This document shows, piece after piece, positions 43,753 through 55,130 of a stretch of DNA of 64,000 nucleotides. Source of the stretch: Amyelois transitella (taxonomy: Eukaryota; Arthropoda; Insecta; Lepidoptera; Pyralidae); contig NC_083536.1 of the NCBI RefSeq assembly GCF_032362555.1, forward strand, positions 1,984,001-2,048,000. Reading direction: 5' to 3'. The notes beneath the pieces are model-generated. The model was not told the DNA's origin, did no database searches, and worked only from the letters and a program-made list of their open reading frames with translations. Both the position numbers and the translations under genes were made by a program. Numbering within the stretch: the stretch's first letter is position 1; every line of letters starts with the position of its first letter.

Positions 43753-46737
43753 TTATGAGGATAATTCATATAACATAGATCTTGTGAACTCAGTCAAAGT
43801 ACAGTTGAACAAGTCTATGCTATTAGCGACCCCGTTCATAGCTTTTATTGCCCTTGTGATCGGCGCTTGTTTTAACAATTCCGTTTGTGCTTGCGGAGTT
43901 GCGAACAGAGGAGGTTGCCGTCGCCGCCACACGTACCGGTCTGGCACGTTCAAGGCCAGCCACTGTAGCACCACCTGGTTGCTGATCCGACCCCGAAGCA
44001 GTTCGAACAGATACGTCGCTAGGCTCATTTGTCGTCTAACCTCAAGTGAGTTGTACCCCACCATCCCGAGTACAAACAGCGTTGGGTACCTCAGTGGATA
44101 AAACGGATATACTCCATACATTTTCAGATACAGATATCTTATAAATTTATTTTGTATTCTTTCCAACATTAACACGTATTTTGTTTCATAAGGTGACCAA
44201 ACACATGCATTGCTCTCGAGATGGCTTCGCACTATTGCATCGTATAAAGCGCGCACTGCTCCGAGGTTCGTGAATCCTTTGGATTGGCGTAATACGAACC
44301 CCAAGTTTCGGAACGCCTTTTTGCACGCTTGTACGATGTGTTCCCGGAAATTTAGATTATGCGTGAAGTGAACCCCCAAGTCTTTTGTTTCCTTCACTCT
44401 TTGCATCGGGACCTTATCGACACAGTATTGCCACATTATGGGTTGTCGTACTCGCGTGAATGACATAACTAAGCACTTTGAGACATTAAACTGTAGCCTA
44501 TTTCTATGGCACCATTCTACTACCCTCTCTATGTCTTTCTGCAGTTTCTCACAGTCTGCTTGATTTCTTATTTCTAACACCAATTTCAGATCGTCTGCGA
44601 ATAGAAGACATGTTGCTTCTTTTACGACGTCGGGTAGATCATTGATCATCAGATTGAACTCGAGGGGTCCTAGATTGCTTCCTTGATTTACCCCCGACCT
44701 TGTGAAATATGGTTCTGACTGCTGCCCTGCCCAGTCTACATATTGTCGTCTGTCTTTCAGATAGCTAGCAAAGAAACGTAAGGTCATTGGCGTAAATCCA
44801 GCGTCTGCTAGTTTCTCAATAAGGACGTCATTGTCCACCGTATCAAATGCCTTTTGAAAATCAAAGTACGCCACATCCACCTGTATCCCCGCATCCACCG
44901 CTGGAACCACCCGTGTCATCAGTTGCAGCAGATTACTTGTTGTGCTTCTTTTGGGACGAAATCCATGCTGTGCCTCTGAAAGCTGACTGCTAACTTGTAT
45001 GCGGATGGAATGATCCACGGTGGACTCAAAGATCTTAGCTGGTGTACTCAGAATAGCCGCCGGCCTGTAATTACTAGCTTCCGTACCCCCTCGGCCCTTT
45101 GGAACTGGTACCACCCTTGTCAGTTTCCACCTGTCTGGAAAAGTTCCATATTTCAGGCACAGGTTATATATATGCCATAAGGGCGTCACAAGAACCTCCC
45201 TACAGTCTCTAAATATGAACGGGGGTATACCATCTGGTCCCACGGAGTGCTTAGGTTTAAGCTTTATCATGGCTCGTCTGACTTCCTCCTTTTGTAACTC
45301 ATGCACCTGCACTCGTGCCGCCGTGGCCGATGAGAGTGCACTGGCCGCTTCCACATCCAACTTGGCCTGCTCTTGGCTATAGACAGAGCAGAAGTAATCA
45401 GCAAATTCTTTCACGCTTTCTCCTTCCGTAAGAACAATCTCGTCTTTTATTAACAATTGTTTATTATTATTTTTTCTTTTTGTTTTGACAAAATTCCAAA
45501 ATGATTTCGGATCTTTAGTTAAATTTTGTTGCAAGCATTTCATGTGACTATTATGTGCCAATTCCACCTCTTCCTTTACCTTTTTTCTACATTGTGAGAA
45601 TGCCGCATAGTCTCTCGGCGCCTTCGTCTTTTTGTACTGCTTATGCAGGCGATATTTTTTCTGGATCAGCAAAATAATGTCTTTCGTAAACCACTCCGGA
45701 TATGTAAATTTAGATTTTGCTTTTCCCGTTATTTTAGCTGGCACGCACTCATTTATTGCGTTATATATATTGTTATAAAAATACTCTACTGTTTCCTCAG
45801 CGTTCTTTATAGTGTACAATTCGTTCCAATCTATATTAGAAATATACCCGTACAGGAGATGCATGTTTGCTTTTCGGAAATTCCATCTGTTCCTATTGAT
45901 GTCAGGTTTTATTTGTTCCTCCTGTCTTGTTTCCACGTCTTTTTCGCCTGAAGATATGGCATCTTTCCATGTTATGGTGATCGCAAGTGGCGGATGATGT
46001 GGATCTTCTGGCTGCAACCCCTCCGTTTTAACAACGTTTATTACTCCACGGACCCCATTTCCATTTAGTACTAAATCTAATTGTCTATTATTACAATTTA
46101 GCTCAAAATTATTTTGACTGAATTCACAAAAAGATAACAAATACTCATAATAATTACGAGTTTCTACACTCGCAGAATGCAAGTTGAAGTCTCCCATAAC
46201 AAGAACATTACTGTGGTACTTACTACAAATTTTCTCAATTACATTAAACATTATTATATATTCATTATTTTTAGTACTAGGCGGTATATATACAACAACA
46301 CACACAAATAGTAGTCTGTTTCTCAAATGAACTGATGCTAATACCATTTCAAAAGAATGCATATCTATATTAATATTGTCTGGTGGTCGAATTTGCCGTA
46401 GTTCATACTTGGACGTTGCCACTATACACGCTCCCCCTTGTTTGCGACCATCTGTCCTGTCGCATCGCAGTATCTGGTACCCTGCTGGAACAAGCTCTGC
46501 GTCATGTATGGATCCATCACATCCTGACTCAGTTATGGCCATTAAATCCGCTCCTACCGAATATATGAAGGACTGGAACCTTGTAATTTTGGTTCGTAAC
46601 CCTTTGACGTTCTGGTAGAATATTTCTATGCTCCATTTGGATGTGTTTCTTCGTTTCCTACATGTATCTCTCCCTTCATATTCACTCGCAGTTATTGAAT
46701 CGTAACGATTATTTGGGCTTATCCGACTCTCCTCCAC
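43753..46737 (-). CDS. Jockey-like LINE ORF2, intact, 994 aa
   Basis: The protein is continuous from ATG 46737 to the stop. The endonuclease has YQNVKGLRTK, AITESGCDGS, VMGDFNLHS and, where SDH is usual, DPHHPPL. The RT has SVGPDGIPPF, FDFQKAFDTVDNDVL, a NQGSNLGP box instead of the commoner PQGS, and LFADDLKL as active site. The C terminus has an AIVRSHLESNACVW thumb block and LERIQNKFIRYLY. The start overlaps the end of ORF1 by 29 bases, which suits coupled translation. The changed SDH region could weaken the nuclease; otherwise it looks functional. Confidence 0.92.
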   Translation of the reverse strand: MEESRISPNNRYDSITASEYEGRDTCRKRRNTSKWSIEIFYQNVKGLRTKITRFQSFIYSVGADLMAITESGCDGSIHDAELVPAGYQILRCDRTDGRKQGGACIVATSKYELRQIRPPDNINIDMHSFEMVLASVHLRNRLLFVCVVVYIPPSTKNNEYIIMFNVIEKICSKYHSNVLVMGDFNLHSASVETRNYYEYLLSFCEFSQNNFELNCNNRQLDLVLNGNGVRGVINVVKTEGLQPEDPHHPPLAITITWKDAISSGEKDVETRQEEQIKPDINRNRWNFRKANMHLLYGYISNIDWNELYTIKNAEETVEYFYNNIYNAINECVPAKITGKAKSKFTYPEWFTKDIILLIQKKYRLHKQYKKTKAPRDYAAFSQCRKKVKEEVELAHNSHMKCLQQNLTKDPKSFWNFVKTKRKNNNKQLLIKDEIVLTEGESVKEFADYFCSVYSQEQAKLDVEAASALSSATAARVQVHELQKEEVRRAMIKLKPKHSVGPDGIPPFIFRDCREVLVTPLWHIYNLCLKYGTFPDRWKLTRVVPVPKGRGGTEASNYRPAAILSTPAKIFESTVDHSIRIQVSSQLSEAQHGFRPKRSTTSNLLQLMTRVVPAVDAGIQVDVAYFDFQKAFDTVDNDVLIEKLADAGFTPMTLRFFASYLKDRRQYVDWAGQQSEPYFTRSGVNQGSNLGPLEFNLMINDLPDVVKEATCLLFADDLKLVLEIRNQADCEKLQKDIERVVEWCHRNRLQFNVSKCLVMSFTRVRQPIMWQYCVDKVPMQRVKETKDLGVHFTHNLNFREHIVQACKKAFRNLGFVLRQSKGFTNLGAVRALYDAIVRSHLESNACVWSPYETKYVLMLERIQNKFIRYLYLKMYGVYPFYPLRYPTLFVLGMVGYNSLEVRRQMSLATYLFELLRGRISNQVVLQWLALNVPDRYVWRRRQPPLFATPQAQTELLKQAPITRAIKAMNGVANSIDLFNCTLTEFTRSMLYELSS

Positions 46738-47903
46738 TCCTCCGAAAGCTCTGCCTCCATGGTTTTATACATATATCTGCCGCCCAGTTACTTGGGTCCA
46801 TAATTGCAGAAGCCAATCTCGATGGGGTTCCTATTTTGAAAGAAGCGTACTTACCTCGCGATTTGAGTCCCTCAACCGTGCATATCTCTTCCTGCGTGAT
46901 GGTTCTCAGATGTTCGAGCACTTGTTCGGGCTTTGTTCCCTGTTTAACATAAAACAAATGGAGGTATTTCCATCTCTCTGAAGCTTCCAGTACCGTCGCT
47001 CCTGGCTTTGCTGTACCACGTAACATTGTTGCCATTGATGTTCTTTGGCGTTTTCTCTTCACTTCCGTCCACTCACTCTCTTCTTTGGAATTTTCAACCC
47101 CTTCTGGTTTTGACTGTATCATGCCTGATAATGGTAGTTGTTTGATATTTTGTTGCATCTGTATTACGCTCGGTAGTGGTGTGGATTTTTTAGGGCCTAT
47201 TTGAGATTCTTGTTTTGATAAACGTTTCGGTACATTTGTTTCAGGATGCGATGTATTTATTAACTTTGTTTGGGTATCTTGTTTCTTAGTGACGTTTTCG
47301 TCCCGAGATTCGCTGTCCTTAGCCCCCTCACTTCTGCTCATCAAAGTGTCAATTTTCTTTTCAACAACTTCCAGTTTTTTAGCTAACTGGTTATTGCATC
47401 TGCAGCCATTGCTGGCAATTTCAGATTTCTCTTAGGTGAATGCTAAATACTTCATATAATTTTTCGGTTATTCGAATTTCGTTCTCTTCTTGTAATTTTT
47501 TAATTTCCTGAATCATGGTGTTACGCATCTTATTCAGAGCTTTCTCCAGTACATCGCTTTGCAGAGTCGCCGGCGCTACCCGTGGCCCGCGTACTGTTAC
47601 GTTATCCATTCCACAAATTGACACCTCTGGACAGTCGCTCGCGATACTCATATCCATGTCGTGCTCCGTATACTCTTGTCGCCGAACTGGTGTATTTGTA
47701 TTGTCCCTTTTGGGCTTTTTACTGCAACATTCTACGCATATCCAAATTTTCTTATCCTCCATCGACAGGTTGGAGCAGGTGTTTTGATTGAAATTAGCAC
47801 ACAAGATGTCAAATGTTTGCTTACACCTATTACATTTCATATAATCACTGCCGTATTCTATTACTCCCCTACATCCCGCGCAGTTCGCCTTCGATGTCGA
47901 CAT
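46709..47903 (-). pseudogene. Jockey-like LINE ORF1, PHD-like zinc finger, one frameshift
   Basis: From ATG 47903 the reading gives CAGCRGVIEYGSDYMKCNRC and further Cys pairs (CVECCSKKP), a PHD/RING-like finger, then an acidic linker and a coiled coil (LQEENEIRITEKLYEVF). At about 47430 the frame shifts by one base; without the shift the reading continues through CRCNNQLAKKLEVVEKK to the 47344-46709 block with EWTEVKRKRQR and an RNA-binding-like C terminus. It ends overlapping ORF2. One indel therefore separates it from an intact ORF1. Confidence 0.82.
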
Positions 47904-48299
47904 ACTGACACTCTTCTAGCAATGTGTCTTGGTATCGGGAACGATATTCGTGCGACACAGCTATCGCTCTTCGTTGTTGTATCGTGGTACGTGGTTGTGA
48001 GTCGCCTGTTGTCGCTTGCCCGCCGGCCGCTTTGATGACTCACCGTCAGTGGAGCTGTCGCGGGTTGTCGTAGGTCAGTAACACTCAACGGTTTTATAGA
48101 TTTTTTGAAATGTTTGATTTTTTGCTTATTTCTTCACTATTTAAACACTCTTTGAGACACTTGTTTCACTATTTAGATGCTCAAGGTCTTATTTTTCAAA
48201 ATGTTGTATTTTGGTATTTAAACAGCCGGTTTTATAGCACTTTACGAATAAAAATTTGCGCAGCAATTCACAATAGATGTTTCACCATTCGATCGTTCG

Positions 48300-49140
48300 G
48301 CCGATAATTAAAATACATGATCTCCGTTTTATAACAGCAGCAGAACTATCTCTTGATATCCTGGCTGTAAAAACAAATAATTTAAGTAATTCATTATTTA
48401 TAGAAAATATAAGTGGAAGGAAATCACAGCCACACCGAGTAATGATTTTGTCGGATGAGAGAGGAAAAGGTATGCGAAATATATTACAAAGTCTTCTAGG
48501 GCCTAAGTAATTATTTTGTTACGTGTATCATGAAACCATATGCTGCAACTGATCAGATTATAGCGGGCAACATTGTAGGCTCTTCCGGGGAGACATCGCG
48601 TCACTCTCCGCGCCCCCCTCGTCCATACCACGCCGTTCCCAGCGCCCACGTCGAGGACTCGCTCGCCCCGCTATAAGATTTTATATTCTTGTTAAATGTT
48701 CTCTAATAACTACACCAAGAATGATTACATAATCAAATTAACAGGCGCTCATGATAAAAACTCTCTGAAATTACAATCTTATTTATACTGCAATTTACAC
48801 CAACTTTTAAACACAAATATTTTGGTGGGTGAGGTTTCTCAAAATAATTATTTAAATGTGTTTTCTTTTAATAACATGATAAAAACAACGTGTAATAGCT
48901 TTGATAATGTATACTTATTTGACACATTTTGTAACTATGAGGGAAAGTTGTACTTTGATAAAGTAGGGGCATGTAGAATAATTTTGAGACAAATATTACA
49001 AATATATTATAGGAAAAAATCTTTTGATTATAAAAATAGTAGTAAGTATGTACCGGTACTTAAAGTCATTCAAAAGAAATCAGCAAAGTATAAACACGGA
49101 TGTAAGATTCTCAACTACATCTCAGGATGTTTCCACACAA
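48300..49140 (+). pseudogene. LINE ORF1, SGNH-like domain
   Basis: The plus-strand reading has KIHDLRFITAAELSLD, then MILSDERGKGM (the start of the SGNH-like fold), LGPK, ATDQI, the 117-bp foldback insert, and NNYTKNDYIIKLTGAHDKN, ending with FDTFCNYEGKLYFDKVGACRIILRQIL. A stop near 48508 and a TAA near 48695 break it. Removing the foldback and one AGAT rejoins the codons. Confidence 0.7.
48559..48675. mobile_element. 117-bp GC-rich foldback element with AGAT duplication
   Basis: The ends TATAGCGGGC and GCCCCGCTATA are inverted repeats. AGAT is present directly on both sides (48555-48558 and 48676-48679). The interior is strongly GC-rich amid AT-rich LINE sequence. It has no coding capacity. 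Its excision restores the LINE frame. Confidence 0.75.
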
Positions 49141-50057
49141 ACTGATAAAATTTGAGCCAGTAATGATGATTTTTTTCGTGAATAATTTGGACAATGAAAG
49201 TGAATCTTGTATACGTTTAAATATCTTTCACCATTTATGTGGAATAAATAGCAAAAAGTATGAGTTAGAACTATACCTGGACTCACTTGATATGGAGATA
49301 CATTACACTTGTGTCACCGAACATTTTCTTAAAATCAATACTGTCTCAGTATTTGCTATGGACGGCTACAATATGGCAACATATACTGTTATACCCAAGA
49401 AATCTAGAGGGGGTTCGCTCATATTAAAATTAGGAAATAAAAATTGCAAATAAATACCTATCTGTAAAAAATTATATAAATGTGAATATTTTGAATTATG
49501 TGGTGTGAGAGATATTGAAACCAATCTTAATATACTTTGTTAGTATAGAAATCCAATTGACAAAAACTTTAAAGATTTTATAAGTTGTTTGGAAAAATTA
49601 TTGGACTACAGTTTTAATAGAAAATGCATAATTTGCGTAGACTTTAACGTCGATATTCTCATTAATGACCAACAGAAGCATTTTTAAACTTATTAAATAG
49701 TTATGGTATTAGAGTCCTTATAGACAAAGAATACACTTTTAAGCGCGGTTTATCATGTCTTGACAACTTTATAACAAACTTACCAGAGCAACATATTATT
49801 GGCATAGAAGTTGATCACAATAATTTAGCAGATGACCATGCTGCATTAATTTGTAAATTATCAATTGATAAAAATTCTGATTTTATAAGTAAAGGGCAGC
49901 ATGTCATTATAGAGAGGAGATTATTTAATGACAGGAATAATAAATTATTTCGTGAGAAGCTTAAACAGTATCATTGGACACAAATGGGGATTAACGGGTT
50001 TTTAAAGAAAATTAAGGAGATTTACTGTACATGCTTCAAAAGAAAGAAACGACGCAT

Positions 50058-50347
50058 ACATACATACATATGGTCACGTCTATATCCCTTGCGGGGTAGA
50101 CAGAGCCAACAGTCTTGCAAAGACTGAATGGCCACGTTCAGCCATTTGGCTTAATGATAGAATTGCGATTCAAATAGTGACAGGTTGCTAACCCATCGCC
50201 TAAAAAAAGAATCCCAAGTTTGTAAGCCTATCCCTTAGTCGCCTTTTACGACATCTATGGGAAAGAGATGGAGTGGTCCTATTCTTTTTTTTTTTATGGT
50301 GCCGGAAACCACACGGCACTCGAATGGTTCCGGAAACCACACGGCAC
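50058..50347 (-). mobile_element. SINE with RTE-like 3' end
   Basis: It is 290 bp between 14-bp duplications AAGAAACGACGCAT (50044-50057 and 50348-50361). The 3' end on the minus strand is (ATGT)n, and the adjacent 35 bases match the 3' end of the RTE-like LINE at 22645-22700. The head contains two copies of GTGCCGTGTGGTTTCCGG. An A/T-rich run lies near 50285-50295. Confidence 0.88.
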
Positions 50348-51581
50348 AAGAAACGACGCATTTATTATAATAAAAGAAAAACAACATGGGTTACAAAAGG
50401 CATTAAGGTAGCTAGTAAAATGTTGCGTTTTCTGTGTAATTAAGTTAAATCAGAAACCAATGAAATAGTTAAATTATATAGGTCGTCTTACATTAGAATT
50501 TATAAAAGGGTATTAAAATGTGCCAAAAAGAATGCAGTAGATTTAGAAATAAGGGAGTCAAAAAACCTGTTAAAGTAGTTAATAAATATAGATTGAAATC
50601 GAGTAAAATAAATAAAAATGATTCAATTGTCTTAGAAGGGAACAATAAAATCATGATAAGAGACCAACAAGAGGTGGCAGATTTATTTTGTAACCAAATT
50701 CCCGGAACAACTGAAAATCGCACGGGTAATTCCGATCCATAAGAAGGGTTCTAAAAGAGATCCAAAAAACTTCAGACCAGTATCCGTGCTATCAGTATTT
50801 CCCAAAATGTTCGGTAGGCTTATAAAGGCGCGGTTATTGGAACACCTAAATACTAATAATATACTGGGTGATGAACAATATGGGTACAGAAGTACAAAAG
50901 ATGCTATTGACGCACTGGTTAATAAAATAGGCGCAAAAATAAATGACAAACAGAGGGTTGCCAGCATTTTTCTAGATCTCAGTTCCACATTTGATTCAGT
51001 TGACCATGACATCTTAATACAGAAGCTGGAACACTATGAAATACGCGGAGACTTACTTTTATTATTATCTTACTTAGAAAACCGAAAACAATTTGTGGAG
51101 CTTAAAGAGGTGCGGGATGATAATTAAATACAATAAAATCTAAACTCCTAGCGGTTAGGAGAGGGGTTCTACAAGGATCTAAATTAGGGCCTATTCTCTT
51201 TTTTATATTTGTAAATGACGTAATCAAATTCATTTTAAGTAGACATTCTGATATAAAAATTGTTTTATTTGCTGATGATACTAACGTTGTCATATCAGAT
51301 AACAATATCGCTGATTTGAACGATAAGGTTAATTTAATTTTAAGTGCTTTTAACATATGGTTTAGAAATAATAATTTAAAACTGAATGACGCTAAGACTA
51401 AGGTAATATTATTTAAATCTTGACATTAATCTTAATGGAAATATAGTAGCAGCTGTAAGCAGTACAACATTTTTGGGTGTACATATAGACGAATTTCTTA
51501 ATTGGAAAAAAGAACTTGGAGCCCTAGAGGCTGCGATATCATCGGCATGTTATATAATTAGACGAGCAACGAGATAAAATT

Positions 51582-51847
51582 AGTCCACCTAAAGAAAGTT
51601 TTTTTTTTTTGTTTTTAACGGGACAAATTACACTGATTGAGTTAGCCTCGAAGTTAGTTCTTTGAAACTTGTGTTATGAGATATTAACTCAAAGATACTG
51701 TATTTTATAATAAATACTTATATAGATAAACATCCAAGACCCAGGCCAATCAGAAAAAGTTATTTTCTCATCATGCCCTGGCCGGGATTCGAACCTGGGA
51801 CCTCCGATGTCATAGACAAGCGTATTACCGCTGCGCCACAGAGGCCG
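51582..51847 (-). mobile_element. tRNA-derived SINE
   Basis: On the minus strand the 5' end has an A box (TGGCGCAGCGG) and a B box (GGTTCGAATCC) in a tRNA-like head. A body follows (GGCCTGGGTCTTGGATGT), then an A-rich end. TAAAATT on both sides (51575-51581 and 51848-51854) is the target duplication. A body-only relative is at 40094-40260. Confidence 0.88.
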
Positions 51848-52246
51848 TAAAATTTTGCATTAGTAGAGTCTAAATTAAGATATAGTATTAAGTTATGGGG
51901 CAATAGCTACCAGTACAATCAAGATAGAGCTATTGTATTGCAAAAGCGGGCCATCCGAGCAATGGTAGGTATACCGCCATGCGAGTCCTGCGAGAAACAT
52001 TTTAAAAGTTTAGGTATATTGACAGTTCCTAGTTTGTACCTTTTAGTCCTATTGGTAGAGTTAAAAAAGCGATTGCCTACTTTGGAGTCTGATGAGAAAA
52101 CGGCTGCCCCATTTCAAAACCTAGTAAGTATTTTCGACAAAATTTTATAGGAGAGCAAAAAAACATGTTTTGTGTTAGCCGTTGTGAACTACTAAGTATC
52201 TTACCAGAAATTAATATGCAGGACAAAGAGAGGTATCATACCATTC

Positions 52247-54729
52247 TTCTTACTTCTTACCCTTCTCTTCATATAAATTACTTTTCCTCTTTTGAGCTTC
52301 TTTTGTCGGATTATCGTAGTCGTTTCGAACACATTATTATAATGGGGGATTTTAATACTTGTCTTATTAAAAATGATTCAAGATCAAGATCTCTTCTTTC
52401 TCTTCTTCATTCTTTAAATTTACACTGCCTTCCTCTTAGCGCTACACATTTTCCACATAATGGTCCGCCTTCTTTTCTTGATCTTATTATCACTTCTTCC
52501 CCGGATCTTGTGTCAGTTCATGGCCAATTTAATGCAGTGTGTTTTTCTGCTCATGACCTTCTTTATGCGTCTTTTAAGTTGCGTTCTCCTAAGCGTAGAC
52601 ACAAAGTTATTTTCCGTCGTGATTTCACGGCAATTAATGAACAGTTATTTTTAACTGATTTTAATAATGCGGACTGGAGCACTGTTTTAATGGCTCCAGA
52701 CGTAGATTCAAAGGTCTCTAAATTCAACGAAATCTTATTATCACTTTTCGATAAACATGCTCCTCTTCATCCTGTTCGCATTAAACATAACCCTGCTCCT
52801 TGGCTCACACCCGAGATCAGGAAGTGCATGGCCAGAAGAGATAAAGCTAAACTAAAATTACGTCAGTGCCCATCTGCTGAGAACCATTCTGCTTATGTTT
52901 TTCTTCGTAATTTTTGCAATAAAAAATGTAGGGATGCTAAGCGCAAATATATTCATTCTAATGTGGAAAACTGTCCCCCTGGTAAATTGTGGAAGTTTTT
53001 GAAGGGTTTGGGTTTTGGAAAGCAAGGGCCTGAGGAGAGTTTTGATATGGACGTAAATGAATTAAATAGGCACTTTTGTTCTTCTTCTAAGAATTGTTCG
53101 TCATTTACGAAACAGGCAACGCTTGCTAGTCTGGCTGTTCAACCTTCTTGTGATTTCCCCTCTTTCTGTATAAATGTGATTACCATTGACGATGCAATAA
53201 AATTAATTAAGTCCATTAATTCAAGGGCAGTAGGTGATGACGCTATATCCCTTGATATGATTAAACCGATAGCGGAATTGATTGCCCCTTATATTGTAAA
53301 CATCTTAAACTGTTCCATTTCGTCGGGCATCTTTCCCACTAATTGGAAACTCGCTCACATAATTCCTCTTCCTAAAAGAAATTCGCCTTCAAGTCCTTCT
53401 CATTTGCGTCCTATTTCAATTCTGTCTGTGCTGTCAAAAATCTTGGAATATCATGTCCATCAACAATTAAGTGCACACTTATCTCGCTATAATATTTTAA
53501 GTTCTTTTCAATCAGGTTTTAAATGTGGCCATAGTACTACGACAGCTCTTGTAAAAATTACGGATGACATCCGTTTTAATATTGATAATAAAAAGCTTAC
53601 CGTACTTGTTCTTCTTGATTTCACAAGTGCTTTTAATACTGTCGATTTCGATATTTTGGTTGAAATTTTACGTACTTTAAATTTTTCCTCAAATGCCCTC
53701 TGTTGGTTTTCATCTTACCTTACTGGTCGTAAACAACGTATAAAATTGAATGATTGCTTCTCAGATTGGTGTGATCTAGTAGCTGGTGTTCCGCAGGGTG
53801 GCATTCTTTCTCCGGTTCTGTTCTCAATATTCGTTGATGGTATTACTGCATCTCTTTCCTCTAATTTTCATCTTTATGCCGATGACTTACAGATCTATGC
53901 GTCTGCTAGTTTGGATGATATTAATGATGCTTTTAGTACCATTAATTCGGATTTGGAGAGGATTGCAGATTGGTCAAGCCGTTTTGGTCTTTTAGTTAAT
54001 GCTGCCAAGTCACAGGCCATTGTTATTGGTAGTCCGCATTATATTTCGAAATTGGAAAATGTGATGGTTCCTAGCCTAGTTCTGAATAACAATATTATTC
54101 CTTTATCTCCCAAAGTGACTAATCTGGGTATCATCATTGACCAGACTCTCTCGTGGATTCCCTATATTAATGAAATCAGCCGTAAGATGTATGTGTCGTT
54201 ACACTCACTTCGCCGAATGCAAAAATTTTTACCCGTCGTCACTAAAGTTGTGCTTGTTCAGTCGCTTCTCTTTCCTCTTCTAGATTATTCCGATGTTGCT
54301 TGTTTGAACATTACTGAGGAATTGCTTGACAAGTTAGAGCGTTTACAAAACCAGGGCATTCGCTTTGTTTTCGGTCTTCGTAAGTTCGATCATGTTTCAG
54401 AGTTTCGTCGCCAATTGAATTGGCTCCCAATTCGCCTTAGACGTAATGTTCACACACTATCTCTCTTGTTTAATGTCCTTTTTAATCCTTCTTTCCCCCA
54501 CTATCTTCATGATAATTTCTCATTCCGTGAGACGGATAGTCGTTTGCGGTCTCATAACGATCCCAAATTACTTATTCCTCCTTATTCCTCTCGAACTTAT
54601 GGTTTATCTTTTAGTGTACGTTCTGCTCAGCTTTGGAATGATCTTCCCCAAGATACGAGATCTGCCCCTAACCTAAGTTCTTTTAAAACACTAATCAAAA
54701 GACTGTATTCTGATGCATCTAACATTTGA
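52247..54729 (+). CDS. I-like LINE ORF2, EN C-terminal part and RT, open
   Basis: About 826 residues lie inside the insert; the open frame upstream to 52165 belongs to the flanking element. The endonuclease part starts SYPSLHINYFSS and keeps MGDFNTCL and FSAHDLLYASF. The RT has LLDFTSAFNTVDFDIL, AGVPQGGILSPVLFSIF and the HLYADDLQIYASA active site. The thumb and C terminus (YSDVACLNI, LNWLPIRLRRNVHTL, LWNDLPQDTRSAP) are complete. It is a close relative in layout of the ORF at 35285-37653. No stop is visible; 5' truncation is the only defect. Confidence 0.9.
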
Positions 54730-55005
54730 GTGTACTTATATTTATGTATGTTTATATATATTTTATTTATGTATGTTTATCATTAATTAGTTTGTAATTT
54801 ATTGATTATTGTAACGCATCCTCAATGCTTTTAACTGCGCTGCCTCTTTGACTTTGATTTTCCTTTTTATTTTGGTTGACTGGAAGAAATCCCGATTGGG
54901 ATAAGTCCGCCATTGTACATATTCTTTTATATTCAATGACTGTTCTGATTTTGTTATATTTATTTTTATGTGCAATAAAGAGTTTACAAACAAACAAACA
55001 AACAA
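52247..55005 (+). mobile_element. 5'-truncated I-like LINE inserted in the TIR element
   Basis: A 7-bp duplication ACCATTC at 52240-52246 and 55006-55012 flanks it. The tail is (AAAC)n at 54983-55005, after AATAAAG. It enters the endonuclease midway. Confidence 0.83.
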
Positions 55006-55130
55006 ACCATTCATTGTATAAGCGTTTTTCTTTTTAAAGTTTTATATTACATGTTTTATAAAAAAAAACATCTTGAGACAAAAACAAGAATTACATTCTA
55101 GACCATAAAAACTATATCAAAACCTAGTAA

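Larger units (their letters stand above)
43640..48290 (-). mobile_element. Nearly full-length Jockey-like LINE with both ORFs
   Basis: The minus-strand order is 5' UTR (about 48290-47904), ORF1 (47903-46709, one frameshift), ORF2 (46737-43753), a short 3' UTR and a (TTTA)n tail at 43640-43661. The right border is uncertain within about 200 bases; a short AAAAT may be the target duplication. It lies inside ORF1 of the older plus-strand LINE. Confidence 0.82.
49127..52100 (+). pseudogene. LINE ORF2: endonuclease and RT, decayed
   Basis: Recognisable blocks are LELYLDSLDMEIHYTCVTEHFLK (EN), ICVDFNVDILI and SADDHA-like sequence near 49820, FKRKKRR before the SINE, IARVIPIHKKGSKRDPKNFRPVS, YGYRSTKDAIDALV, SIFLDLSSTFDSVDHDIL, GVLQGSKLGPILFFIFVND, IVLFADDTNVVIS, FLGVHIDEFLNWKKEL, then after the second SINE ALVESKLRYSIKLWGN and RAIRAMVGIPP. 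More than five stops or frameshifts are present. The C terminus is at 56849-57735. Confidence 0.8.

Noticed and set aside
51776..51847. tRNA gene on the minus strand (A and B boxes present)
   Set aside because: It is the head of a SINE: a SINE body and A-rich end follow directly, and TAAAATT duplications flank the whole unit.
52165..52246. Start codon region for the LINE protein at 52.2-54.7 kb
   Set aside because: It lies before the ACCATTC duplication, so it is flanking TIR-element sequence read in frame by chance.
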